A DNA stretch of 24,405 bases from Alphaproteobacteria bacterium (GCA_030432775.1 JAUILO010000013.1:1-24405); one strand, 5' to 3'; shown: positions 1-8,002, counted from the stretch's first letter. Numbers and translations are program-made. Notes: generated from the sequence alone by a model not told the origin.

Positions 1-905
1 TCTTGGAAGCTTTTGGGCTTGTCCCTACGTGTATCTGATTTATCAGATTGTTTTTTTATTGTAGAGTTATAGTGAACGTCACCAGAGTCGTTTTTGGGCG
101 ACATTTGATTTGTTTCTTCTTCTTTTATTGATGCGTTATCCACTGCACTTGGGTTATCGCCTTCCAATACATCCACGGCCTGTGCGTATAGCTCTTTATG
201 ACTTACCAGAAGTGTGCGGACCTTTTCTAAAGGGAGATGCGTTCTGATTTGGATGGATATAGGGTCATATTTGGCCTGAAGCTCTGCGATAAGAGGCATA
301 TAATCGCCCTGCCCGTCCAATGTGAGCAGCTCCATTTCACACATCACGGCTTTTATCTGGCCTCGATAATATGAAATTTGGCGTTTGGTTTCCATCCAAG
401 CGGCATCGATGAGCTTCTTTTCTTGTAATTTTTCTTCAAGCTTGACCTTCAGATAAGCCAGAGGCGTAAGATCAACGCCATACGCATACATGATGCGCCC
501 TTGCTCATCGCGTTTACCGTATCTGCGGTGATTACCGCTATCATGCCAGGTCAAGGCCCCTACTTTGAACAAAGATTGTTCAAGGCGTTGCACCTGACGT
601 TCTGACACGCCTAAATCTAGGGCCGTTTTTGAAATACTTTGATAAACAATCGGCGAGCTGCCCTGCTCCCAGTCACAATCTCTTGTGAAAGCCATATAGT
701 AATCAAGCAATGAAATCATGCGCGGTGTAAATCCGGCCTGCTTGCCGATGCGCTTTACAAGCAGCAAAAGGTCATAGCGGTTCACATTTTCTTCCAATCC
801 TGTGAACTCTTCGGCCATTTCATAAGATTTACGATGCGAAGATGAGCTGATACGCCCCCCCCTACTCTGTTTTAGCTCTGCGATATTCAATAAATAATTG
901 CTCAT
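1..905 (-). CDS. repC: RepC-type plasmid replication initiator, N-terminal part (runs off the left edge)
   Basis: An open minus-strand frame starts at ATG 905-903 and stays open for 301 codons to the left edge. It contains a winged-helix region at about residues 88-116 (SERQVQRLEQSLFKVGAL). This is followed by the RepC signature at about 121-148: DSGNHRRYGKRDEQG, then YGVDLTPL. That matches the NGKRYARRD...AFGFDLSPL block of RepABC RepC proteins (RP-C N-terminal domain). Residues after about 255 are a hydrophilic linker rich in S, N, D and K. RepC family members are about 400 residues and bind an origin that usually lies inside repC itself. The ribosome-binding site is weak (AAAGAAA directly before the start). 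No repA or repB precedes it in the operon position. The missing C-terminal domain appears at the opposite edge of the window on the same strand, so this is probably one gene on a circular plasmid. Confidence 0.85.
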   Translation of the reverse strand, partial: MSNYLLNIAELKQSRGGRISSSSHRKSYEMAEEFTGLEENVNRYDLLLLVKRIGKQAGFTPRMISLLDYYMAFTRDCDWEQGSSPIVYQSISKTALDLGVSERQVQRLEQSLFKVGALTWHDSGNHRRYGKRDEQGRIMYAYGVDLTPLAYLKVKLEEKLQEKKLIDAAWMETKRQISYYRGQIKAVMCEMELLTLDGQGDYMPLIAELQAKYDPISIQIRTHLPLEKVRTLLVSHKELYAQAVDVLEGDNPSAVDNASIKEEETNQMSPKNDSGDVHYNSTIKKQSDKSDTRRDKPKSFQ

Positions 906-948
906 TTTCTTTTAAAAACCGTAACCTCAAAACCTTGTGAATAAAGAT

Positions 949-963
949 GCAAAATTCTTTTGC
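949..963. repeat. Inverted repeat in the repC leader
   Basis: GCAAAA (949-954), a TTC spacer, then TTTTGC (958-963) form a perfect 6-bp inverted repeat. It sits about 45 bases upstream of the repC start. It could be a protein-binding site or an mRNA hairpin that affects repC expression; the sequence does not say which. Confidence 0.4.
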
Positions 964-1013
964 AGAATCATATTTGACTTGCACCCGATTCGAATGAGCG
1001 ATATATTTAAAAT

Positions 1014-1076
1014 GTAAGATTTAAAGAGTATCGCTCTTTTGTATTTTAAAGACCGCCGCGCCAACGGCGGTTTTTC
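1014..1076 (+). ncRNA. Candidate countertranscript RNA opposite the repC leader
   Basis: A possible plus-strand promoter is TTGCAC (979-984), 17 bases, then TATATT (1002-1007). It would start a transcript near 1014 running away from repC. The transcript would form a hairpin AAAGAG/CTCTTT (1023-1028 with 1034-1039), then a GC-rich terminator hairpin at 1052-1071 followed by T's. The predicted length is about 60 nt. RepABC plasmids encode an antisense RNA of this size, strand and position upstream of repC, which lowers RepC synthesis. The -35 match is weak, so the promoter is tentative. The terminator, with no protein gene upstream of it on this strand, is the main support. Confidence 0.4.
1052..1075 (+). 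terminator. Rho-independent terminator
   Basis: ACCGCCG (1052-1058) pairs with CGGCGGT (1065-1071) around the loop CGCCAA, followed by five T's at 1071-1075. It is oriented to end plus-strand transcription. No plus-strand gene lies upstream, so it most likely ends an RNA antisense to the repC leader. The same hairpin would also form in a long repC leader on the minus strand. Confidence 0.7.
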
Positions 1077-1175
1077 TATTTCACAAAAATAATGAGTTGG
1101 CTTCCCTCTTTTTTGATGTGTGGATTACGTGGACGTGAAGAAATCTCGTCCGATTCTTACATGAATCTACCACAC

Positions 1176-1425
1176 TACACTTCACTGCTCAATTGTAATT
1201 GTATTTGGGTGTAGCTAAAGCCCCCTTACCCACTGAATATCAATGATTATTATTTTATTTACACTCTATTTTAAAGTGTATTTTAGTGTATTTACAATGA
1301 TTTGCACTGATTTTCTGTGTAATTTTGTGTAGTGTAGTGTAGGGGAGTGTAAGTGTAGTGTAATATATGGCTATTAGTGCAATTGATTTACACTGAGAAT
1401 GTTGTAAAATACACACGGATACACT
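1176..1425. repeat. AGTGTA/TACACT array, partly helically phased, upstream of the HTH protein gene
   Basis: Exact AGTGTA or TACACT hexamers start at 1176, 1260, 1275, 1285, 1331, 1336, 1346, 1352, 1357, 1389 and 1420. TGTGTA variants start at 1316 and 1326, and a TACACA at 1410. Sites at 1316, 1326, 1336, 1346 and 1357 are 10-11 bases apart, and 1389, 1410 and 1420 are 21 and 10 apart. Many sites would therefore face the same side of the helix. The motif is direct on the left and inverted close to the start codon. Such arrays are typical of iterons, centromeres or cooperative operators. The likely ligand is the HTH protein encoded at 1447-2124. Confidence 0.75.
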
Positions 1426-1446
1426 GCTTTTCACAAGGGGCCAATC

Positions 1447-2124
1447 ATGAAACTATCAATGGAACAAGCCGCTGTTGTCATCGGTAAGTCAAAAAAAACA
1501 ATCTACAATCACAAAGACAAAAACAAGTTTTCCTATGACTTTGATGAAGATGGGAAGGCTGTCATCGATGCCTCTGAGCTCATAAGAGTATATGGAAACA
1601 AGCCCGATATTGCGCAGCGTTTAAAAGAATTACAAGAACCTACAAACCAAAATGAGAGTGTAAATACACAGAATTACACTAAAAAAACGACCACCTCAGT
1701 GAAAGAAAATGAAATTGTAGATTACAAAATAAAATTAGCCCGGTTAGAGGCGGAGCTAGAGAAAGAAAAAACAATCAAAATCAAGGTAGAAGAGGACCTA
1801 GAGTATTTCAAAGAGGCATTAGAAAAGTCACAAGAAACAGCTCAAAAAGTTACATTGCTCTTAGAGGATCAAAGAACCAAATCGCAAAACTACGATGAAA
1901 ACTGGAAAAACTCGATAAAGGCTCTGGAAGAAAAAATCGCTAACCAAGAAAAAGATGCTAAGCAGAAGGCTGAGGAAGAGGCAAAGCAAAGAGAATTACT
2001 CTTAGCTGAAAAGAAGGATTTGAGCAAAGCAAATAAAGTTTATGCAGGGCTGGCCGTGATTGCACTTATAAGTGTTTTGTTTATAGGCGTTGTACAGACG
2101 GGAATAATAAAAATATCATTTTAA
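1447..2124 (+). CDS. Helix-turn-helix, coiled-coil, tail-anchored membrane protein (plasmid maintenance candidate)
   Basis: This 225-residue protein has three visible parts. Residues 1-50 resemble a MerR-like or plasmid-type helix-turn-helix (EQAAVVIGKSKKTIYNHK, then the short beta segment FDEDGKAVID and SELIRVYG). Residues about 88-195 are a long charged coiled coil rich in E, K, Q and A. Residues about 199-221 (VYAGLAVIALISVLFIGVV) form one transmembrane helix with a four-residue tail, so the DNA-binding end should stay in the cytoplasm. The start has a good ribosome-binding site (AAGGGG, 6 bases before ATG). The order HTH then coiled coil recalls the single-protein partition protein Par of staphylococcal pSK1 and the small DNA-binding proteins common on Acinetobacter plasmids; the C-terminal anchor is unusual. 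It lies between two clusters of AGTGTA sites, with further copies at 1657 and 1675 inside the gene. A role in segregation, copy control or autoregulation is inferred, not shown. Confidence 0.75.
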   Translation: MKLSMEQAAVVIGKSKKTIYNHKDKNKFSYDFDEDGKAVIDASELIRVYGNKPDIAQRLKELQEPTNQNESVNTQNYTKKTTTSVKENEIVDYKIKLARLEAELEKEKTIKIKVEEDLEYFKEALEKSQETAQKVTLLLEDQRTKSQNYDENWKNSIKALEEKIANQEKDAKQKAEEEAKQRELLLAEKKDLSKANKVYAGLAVIALISVLFIGVVQTGIIKISF

Positions 2125-2146
2125 AAAGTTAAATGAGAATAGAGTA

Positions 2147-2170
2147 GGGGGCATTAGCCCCCAAATTTTT
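2147..2170 (+). terminator. Rho-independent terminator after the HTH/membrane protein gene
   Basis: GGGGGC (2147-2152), loop ATTA, GCCCCC (2157-2162), then AAATTTTT. It starts 22 bases after the stop codon and is correctly oriented for this gene. Confidence 0.8.
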
Positions 2171-2235
2171 AAATGTAAATTGATCTCTCACTCGAAGATA
2201 TATCAGCAAACGTTTTTTCATAAGCCCCCTGTATA

Positions 2236-2418
2236 TACACAACAATGATATGATCTATAATGCGCCCTTGTGTAAGCTGTGTAATTGCACTGCGATAAAG
2301 TGTAACTCCACCTTTTCTATATATTTTGGTAGCGAAGTAGGGTGGGTTCCAAGCTATCGACAAAAGCCTTCTTATATATCGCCGGCAGGTCTTTTGAATT
2401 ACAGTGTAAATCTACACT
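2236..2418. repeat. Second AGTGTA/TACACT cluster with a perfect palindrome
   Basis: TACACA at 2236, TGTGTA at 2269 and 2278, AGTGTA at 2299, and a perfect inverted pair AGTGTA (2403-2408), AATC, TACACT (2413-2418). This is the motif of the cluster upstream of the HTH protein gene, so the gene is bracketed by candidate binding sites. The palindrome suggests the bound protein is a dimer. Confidence 0.6.
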
Positions 2419-2700
2419 AATTTCTATATCGTCATTTCAATATGTAATGCGAGGGCAGGGACGAGCAAACTGATTAAGATGCCGTAAATCAATAAAAGCG
2501 AGTGCAATGGTTCGTTATGCATAAAGATAAAAGAGAATAGGGTGAACGCCTATTTACTACACAATACGTATCGAAAAAATTAAGCGCTATACCTGCGTCA
2601 TAATTAGGGGCTTATGATGTTTCGTATATGCCGCTTCTTAACTTAATATATCCTGTTTACAGATCTTGGTATGCAACACTCCTCAAATACTAAATGATGC

Positions 2701-2724
2701 GCAAAAACACAAAAAGCGTCACCC
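2701..2724. repeat. 24-bp direct repeat, left copy
   Basis: The segment begins GCAAAAACACAAAAAGCGTC and ends ACCC. It matches 23 of 24 bases of the segment at 8003-8026 in the same orientation. The two copies bracket the adhesin gene, and the right copy lies about 30 bases before a truncated kinase gene. They may be a recombination footprint or repeated regulatory elements. Confidence 0.6.
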
Positions 2725-2823
2725 TAGACTTTGGTTTGCTACATTTTATATTACATTAAACTTTGAACTAACTACTTTTATGCCTGAGCCAGACAAGACA
2801 ATAGCTTTGCTACCCCCTCAAAA

Positions 2824-2837
2824 TATACTTAGGTATA
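2824..2837. promoter_or_regulatory. Palindrome TATACTTAGGTATA, distal copy
   Basis: TATAC and GTATA arms around TTAG form a perfect 5-bp inverted repeat. An identical copy lies exactly 100 bases downstream. Both precede the adhesin gene, so a dimeric regulator of that gene is the simplest reading. The regulator is not identified. Confidence 0.5.
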
Positions 2838-2923
2838 CAACCAATTAAATCGCAGGCCATTACTATCTATTCACAAGTATAGTGCGTCACTTTATTTTGA
2901 AGAATGATACTTTTTACTTGTTC

Positions 2924-2937
2924 TATACTTAGGTATA
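2924..2937. promoter_or_regulatory. Palindrome TATACTTAGGTATA, proximal copy
   Basis: Same 14 bases as at 2824-2837. It lies 96 bases before the adhesin start and is followed by very AT-rich sequence (TATATATC, then TATAAAATA at 2949-2957), where the adhesin promoter probably lies. I could not assign -35 and -10 boxes with proper spacing. Confidence 0.5.
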
Positions 2938-3033
2938 TATCAAATTTTTATAAAATATTAATTAAATTACCTTAATATGAGAATGAATATATAACGCAAT
3001 TTATACTTTTTATGAGGGTTAATTTTTTTTGTT

Positions 3034-6000
3034 ATGAGTAGCAACCTGTTCTACATCAAAGGACCAGACACTCTCGAAGGCGATAAGTTTTTAGAGCTTA
3101 AAAAGTATGCGCTTGAACATGGCGGCCAGATCAGGATTTTGAGCAATGGCGTAATCGCCTTCTATGGAACAGAGGGTACTGCAAAACATATCAAACAACT
3201 ATTTTCCATTGATCTTGTTAGCACAGGCCAACATTCCGAATATCAAAGTGCGGTCACACCCTCAGAAAGTAACGATCAACCAGAAAGCTACAAAGAGTTA
3301 TCAGATGGTTCTGATGAATCCATGCTTGATGCTTCCTCAAATAATCAGGACAGCATTATTGAAAGAATTATGCCTGAAGCAAGCGATGCGTCAGATCAAA
3401 ACACACCTCAAAACAATAAAGCCCCAAACAACAACTCTGACAATGATGTGAATGATGAATTTCGCATGTTTGACAAACCGCAGGTGAATTTGGAGAGCTT
3501 CTTCAAGCAAGAAATTGAATCTAGCAGCGGTGCCATACAAGATGTTGAGGTTGCAAAAGCGGATAATGCACAGAAAAATTCAAACCAGGGCCCGGATAAA
3601 AAATCCGTTACAAATATTGCAACAGAAACAACAGAACCTATTGCCCCTAACGTAGACCCCATAGCAGAGAATGATAGCTTTTCTGTTTTAGAAAACAACG
3701 TAGCTGTTGAGCTATGGGACGATATTCTATCAAATGATATAGATTCAGATTACATTTTTATCGCATCCCTTGATACATCAGAGACAAGAGGCACGATAGT
3801 ATTTGATACAGATACAAACAGTCTGACATATGAAACAGGATCAGTTTATGATTCACTGGCTGCCGGTGTTACTACGACTGATACATTTGATTATGTTCTG
3901 GAAGATGCTCGCGGTGGAACAGGTGTCGGTACGGTCACTATCGTCATTACAGGAGTAAATGATGCTCCTATTGCCGCAGCGGATACCGTAACAATTACCG
4001 AAAATGCAACAAGTACTAATTTGCATTCATTATTACTTTCAAATGATAGTGATATTGATACAGGCGATGTATTGGATATTATTTCGGTAGACGGCAGCGG
4101 TCTTCTTGGAACACTCGCTTTTGACAATGCCACGAATTCAATTGTTTATACGGCCAATAATCTAGACAGCATTGCCGTGGGAGAGACGGCAACAGAAACC
4201 TTTACTTATACACTTTCAGACGGACAGGGTGGCACAGATACACAGACAGTAACGATCACTGTGAATGGTAGAAACGACGCCCCGATCGCACGAGATGATG
4301 CCGTCACAATTGATGAAGATCACACGCTTTCCGGTAATGTCTTTAGTGACAACGGCAGCGGCGCAGATTCAGATGTTGATGCGTCTGATATACTTTCGCT
4401 TGTCAATTCAGTGGATAGCGACGCAAAAATTGTACAAGATGGTACGAATGGCGGTAGCTTCACTTTTGACGCAAATGGCGATTTTACTTTTGATCCGGAA
4501 AGTAGTTTTCAAGATTTGGACACAGGTGAAACAAGAACAACAAGCACAACATATACTATTTCAGATGGTAATGGCGGCACTGATACTGCAACAATCACGG
4601 TAACTGTGACCGGGGTTAATGATGCGCCTATTGCTGTAGATGATGGATATATGGGGGAAATAGATGAAGGCGGTGACACACTCATAATTTCTGAGGCTGA
4701 TCTATTGTCTAATGATAGTGATCCAGACATTGAGCCTATCGGAATAGTCTCAATGAGTATCGACCCATCTCAGGGGACAATTACAAATAACGGTAATGGC
4801 ACATGGACATACACCTCAGCAGCGGACAGCCTCCCATTCAGTGGCATGGCTACTATTACATATACAGTATCTGATGGTGATGAAACAGATGCTGCTACGT
4901 TTAATGTCCGCGTCTTCAATGTTTTAACCGGCACAACGAACGACGATACAATCACAAGTGAATCTCTATCAACACCACACAAATTTATAAGCCTTGATGG
5001 TGATGACCATGTTACAGGCAGTGATGAACGCGATATCTTCATAGCATCAAACGGTAAAAATACATTCATCGGCGGCGCAGGAGACGATGATTTTATCTTC
5101 GAAGGCACATTAACAGGTGAAAACACGGTTGATGGCGGCGGGGGAGCAGACAGAATTCTAGGCAGTAGCGGCGATGATAGCTTCACTTTAGCTAATTTCA
5201 TCAGTATATCTAAAATTGACTTAGGTGCCGGTAACGACACGATTTACGGCACGACTGGCGATGATACCTATATATTCTCATCTACTACATTTTCAAATGT
5301 AGAAAATCTTCATGGCAATGGTGGAAATGATGAAATACATGGCACTACCGCAAATGATACCATTGATTTAAGAGACGTTCAAAACATGACCGGATTTTCC
5401 CGCATTGACGGTCTTGCCGGTAATGATACTATTTATGGCTCACAATCCACTGACCACATTTATGCTTCTGCTGGTCAAGACTACCTGCACGGTAGCGGCG
5501 GTGACGATTTCTTCTATGTTATTGGCACTGAGAATTCCAACAATGCCGACGGATATGATGGCGGTGATGGCTATGATACGATATTAGGTACTGATGGTGA
5601 TGACGACATCGCTATTGATGGCACAAGCTATCGTGGCTTTTCAAATATCGAAGAGATTGATGGCGGCGGCGGATACAACCGTATACTTGGTGACAACGCG
5701 GGCAGCCAAGTCAATGATATCCTCGATTTTTCAAATGTTCTTTTGAAAAATATTGACTTAATTGATGGCCGTAGCGGCAACGATACGATTCATGGATCCG
5801 TTGGTAATGACACAATTGTTATCGGTGTGGGCATAGATACGCTTTATGGAGAGGATGGAGATGACACATTCTTGTTCAGTGGCTCCAGTTCAGGTGATGA
5901 TATTGTTCATGGTGGCAACGGTAATGACATCATTTTAGGTAGTGACGGTGATGACACTCTGGTTCTTACACGCCTTTCCGGTGTTGAAATTATTGATGGT

Positions 6001-7836
6001 GGACTAGGTACAAATATATTCCGTGTTGGTACCGCTGACACAATTGATTTATCAGGATTCACCAATGGTGTAGATTTCTTAAACTTCGCCTATATCAAAG
6101 ACAGTGCGGGCAATGAGACGTTACATGCCACAGCCGGTGATGATATTATCCATATGTATTCTGATAACGGTAATGACACATTTTACGGCGAATCCGGTGA
6201 TGATATCTTTATGATTGATGGTACGCAAAATGGGGATGACCTAATATTCGGCGGTGATGGTTACGATAGCATCATCGGTTCAGATAACGACGATACAATG
6301 CGGGTCGTGACGATATCAGATATTGAGCATATCGATCTTGGCTTAGGCACGAATATCATTATTGTTGACTTTAACGACACCGTGGACTTTTCCTCTTTTG
6401 CTGCGGGCGATTTCTTAAATGTTACGCAGATTAGAGATGACACCGCAAGCGAAACCATCATTGGTTCACAAGGCAATGACACAATCCGTATTAATGCTGA
6501 TTCTAGCATTGATACATTTTCGGGCGGCTTAGGGGATGATACCTTTATCATAAGCGGAAAGCAGCGTGCAGGAGACACTGTTCAGGGTGGAGATGGTTAC
6601 GACAGCTTAATCGGATCAAACGGTAGTGATGAGATGGTTTTTGTCGAGCTTTCAAGTATTGAATACATTGACCTGGGCAACGGACCGGACACACTTCGGG
6701 TTACATCGGGCAATACAATTGATTTTTCTGCATTTGATGCGACAAATTTTATAAGCGTAGAGTTTATCGCTGATGGTTCCCAAGCCGAGACCATTATCGG
6801 ATCACAAACGAACGATACATTTAGCATTAGCAGCGATGGTTTTGAAGACAGTTTCTATGGCGGCAATGGCAATGACACATTTGTTATAAACGGTCATAAT
6901 CAACAAAACGACATTATCTCTGGCGGTAATGGAACAGACAGCATTATCGGTACCGATGATGATGACAGCCTCTTTTTAATAAACGTCACCGATATCGAGT
7001 CGATAGATTTAGGTGCCGGAATCAACTATATCTATGGTGCAAATAATTCAGCATTCGATCTATCATCATATGCTGCTGGTAATATTATTAATGTTCGCAT
7101 TGCAGACCGCACTGCAGGTGTCGAGGTTGTAACAGGCACAGCAGGGGATGATACATTCTATCTTCAAAGCGATACCCACCAAGATACCTTCAACGGTGGT
7201 GAGGGTAATGATACATTTATAATCGATGGAAATAATCAACAAAACGACGTTATCTCTGGCGGTAATGGAACAGACAGCATTATCGGTACGGCAGGCGATG
7301 ACACATTCTACTATGTAAATGTAACAAGTATTGAAACCATTGATCTGGGCACTGGGACAAACCATATATACGGCGATACAAATGCGACACTTGATCTATC
7401 AGGGTTTGCAGACGGGGCTGTTCAAAATGTTATATTATCGGATCGTGCAGGTAATGAAATAATCTACGGAACCCAAGGTAACGATATACTTTCATCTGTG
7501 GGCGATGGTGCGAATGATGTATTCTATGGTGAAGGCGGCGCAGATACCTTTATATTCGACACGGTTCCAACACAATCAGATACTATTGGTGATTTTAATT
7601 CCGGTGAAGGTGATGCCATTGATATTTCGGATCTTCTTTCTGGCTATGATGAACTTACAGACGTCATTTCAGATTTCGTTCAGCTAACAACGTCACCAAC
7701 TGACAGCAGCCAAGTCATACTGAGTATAGATATTGACGGCACGTACAATGGCTCTGATTTCGTGGATATCGTAACATTCTCATCAAACAATCAAACATTG
7801 GAAGATATGATTACAAATGGAAATATTGTGATTTAA
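3034..7836 (+). CDS. Large type I secreted adhesin with cadherin/VCBS-like and RTX-type calcium-binding repeats
   Basis: This 1600-residue protein has no Sec signal peptide. Residues 1-62 are a small domain I do not recognise (starts MSSNLFYIKGPDTLEGDKF). Residues about 65-205 are a low-complexity S/N/D/Q-rich linker. Residues about 207-630 are four VCBS/cadherin-like domains, marked by NDAPIA motifs near 309, 414 and 529 and by phrases such as YTLSDGQGGTDTQTVTITV. Residues about 632-1510 are RTX-like repeats (GNDTIYG, GDDTFI). From residue 944 these fall into tandem units of about 112 residues. The last 90 residues (GDFNSGEGDAIDISDLL onward) match the C-terminal targeting region of type I secreted repeat proteins. 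Such proteins pass through an ABC/adaptor/TolC channel and serve in cell-cell or surface attachment, binding calcium outside the cell. No type I ABC transporter is in the window. GAGGG lies 15 bases before ATG, which is a long spacing. Family assignment is firm; the ligand is unknown. Confidence 0.9.
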   Translation: MSSNLFYIKGPDTLEGDKFLELKKYALEHGGQIRILSNGVIAFYGTEGTAKHIKQLFSIDLVSTGQHSEYQSAVTPSESNDQPESYKELSDGSDESMLDASSNNQDSIIERIMPEASDASDQNTPQNNKAPNNNSDNDVNDEFRMFDKPQVNLESFFKQEIESSSGAIQDVEVAKADNAQKNSNQGPDKKSVTNIATETTEPIAPNVDPIAENDSFSVLENNVAVELWDDILSNDIDSDYIFIASLDTSETRGTIVFDTDTNSLTYETGSVYDSLAAGVTTTDTFDYVLEDARGGTGVGTVTIVITGVNDAPIAAADTVTITENATSTNLHSLLLSNDSDIDTGDVLDIISVDGSGLLGTLAFDNATNSIVYTANNLDSIAVGETATETFTYTLSDGQGGTDTQTVTITVNGRNDAPIARDDAVTIDEDHTLSGNVFSDNGSGADSDVDASDILSLVNSVDSDAKIVQDGTNGGSFTFDANGDFTFDPESSFQDLDTGETRTTSTTYTISDGNGGTDTATITVTVTGVNDAPIAVDDGYMGEIDEGGDTLIISEADLLSNDSDPDIEPIGIVSMSIDPSQGTITNNGNGTWTYTSAADSLPFSGMATITYTVSDGDETDAATFNVRVFNVLTGTTNDDTITSESLSTPHKFISLDGDDHVTGSDERDIFIASNGKNTFIGGAGDDDFIFEGTLTGENTVDGGGGADRILGSSGDDSFTLANFISISKIDLGAGNDTIYGTTGDDTYIFSSTTFSNVENLHGNGGNDEIHGTTANDTIDLRDVQNMTGFSRIDGLAGNDTIYGSQSTDHIYASAGQDYLHGSGGDDFFYVIGTENSNNADGYDGGDGYDTILGTDGDDDIAIDGTSYRGFSNIEEIDGGGGYNRILGDNAGSQVNDILDFSNVLLKNIDLIDGRSGNDTIHGSVGNDTIVIGVGIDTLYGEDGDDTFLFSGSSSGDDIVHGGNGNDIILGSDGDDTLVLTRLSGVEIIDGGLGTNIFRVGTADTIDLSGFTNGVDFLNFAYIKDSAGNETLHATAGDDIIHMYSDNGNDTFYGESGDDIFMIDGTQNGDDLIFGGDGYDSIIGSDNDDTMRVVTISDIEHIDLGLGTNIIIVDFNDTVDFSSFAAGDFLNVTQIRDDTASETIIGSQGNDTIRINADSSIDTFSGGLGDDTFIISGKQRAGDTVQGGDGYDSLIGSNGSDEMVFVELSSIEYIDLGNGPDTLRVTSGNTIDFSAFDATNFISVEFIADGSQAETIIGSQTNDTFSISSDGFEDSFYGGNGNDTFVINGHNQQNDIISGGNGTDSIIGTDDDDSLFLINVTDIESIDLGAGINYIYGANNSAFDLSSYAAGNIINVRIADRTAGVEVVTGTAGDDTFYLQSDTHQDTFNGGEGNDTFIIDGNNQQNDVISGGNGTDSIIGTAGDDTFYYVNVTSIETIDLGTGTNHIYGDTNATLDLSGFADGAVQNVILSDRAGNEIIYGTQGNDILSSVGDGANDVFYGEGGADTFIFDTVPTQSDTIGDFNSGEGDAIDISDLLSGYDELTDVISDFVQLTTSPTDSSQVILSIDIDGTYNGSDFVDIVTFSSNNQTLEDMITNGNIVI
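5863..7542 (+). repeat. Five tandem ~336-bp units inside the adhesin gene
   Basis: The motif DTF(I/V/L)I-G recurs at residues 944, 1057, 1169, 1281, 1393 and 1504, giving periods of 113, 112, 112, 112 and 111 residues. Each unit carries the same order: GGDGYDSIIGS, IE-IDLG-GTN, DFS-F, ETIIGSQ-NDT. At DNA level most units have diverged. Segments 6896-6953 and 7232-7289, however, share 57 of 58 bases at an offset of 336, pointing to a recent duplication or gene conversion. Confidence 0.85.
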
Positions 7837-8002
7837 AGGAGTTTATAAATTCGCATCTTTTTCGTTCTAAATGTATTCATCTGAGCAGATCATAAACCCT
7901 TCTACTTAGCGGCCCTCGCGTTTCGTTAATAGCCCATACCTAACCGTTAAAGCACTATATCAAATACCCTTTGCACCATCCATCTAAAGCCCCAAGCAAG
8001 GT

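Larger units (their letters stand above)
906..1446. other. Gene-free control region between repC and the HTH/membrane protein gene
   Basis: No protein gene is supported in this 541-base stretch. From left to right it holds the repC leader with a 6+3+6 inverted repeat at 949-963, a candidate antisense RNA ending in a strong hairpin terminator at 1052-1075, and an AT-rich segment. It then holds a dense cluster of AGTGTA/TACACT hexamers between 1176 and 1425. In RepC-based plasmids the sequence just upstream of repC commonly carries copy-number control elements, which fits this arrangement. Confidence 0.7.
2125..3033. other. Gene-free stretch between the HTH/membrane protein and the adhesin
   Basis: No convincing gene is seen in these roughly 900 bases. 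Short open frames at 2169-2363 (minus) and 2666-2848 (plus) have no recognisable protein features. The stretch holds a terminator (2147-2170), a second AGTGTA/TACACT cluster (2236-2418), one copy of a 24-bp direct repeat (2701-2724), and two identical palindromes upstream of the adhesin (2824-2837 and 2924-2937). Bases 2419-2700 show nothing I can name. Confidence 0.65.

Noticed and set aside
1384..1410. TTGATT-15-TAAAAT as the promoter of the HTH/membrane protein gene
   Set aside because: The spacer is 15 bases and the -35 is weak; plausible in place but not strong enough to list as a feature.
2169..2363. 64-codon open frame on the minus strand
   Set aside because: No ribosome-binding site, domain or membrane feature; it overlaps the second AGTGTA cluster, which better explains the sequence.
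2666..2848. 60-codon open frame on the plus strand
   Set aside because: It covers the direct repeat and the distal palindrome, has no ribosome-binding site, and its composition does not look like a protein gene.
3891..7365. Several 60-156 codon frames antisense or out of frame within the adhesin gene
   Set aside because: They are shadows of the repetitive, biased coding sequence of the adhesin; none has a start signal or protein family features.
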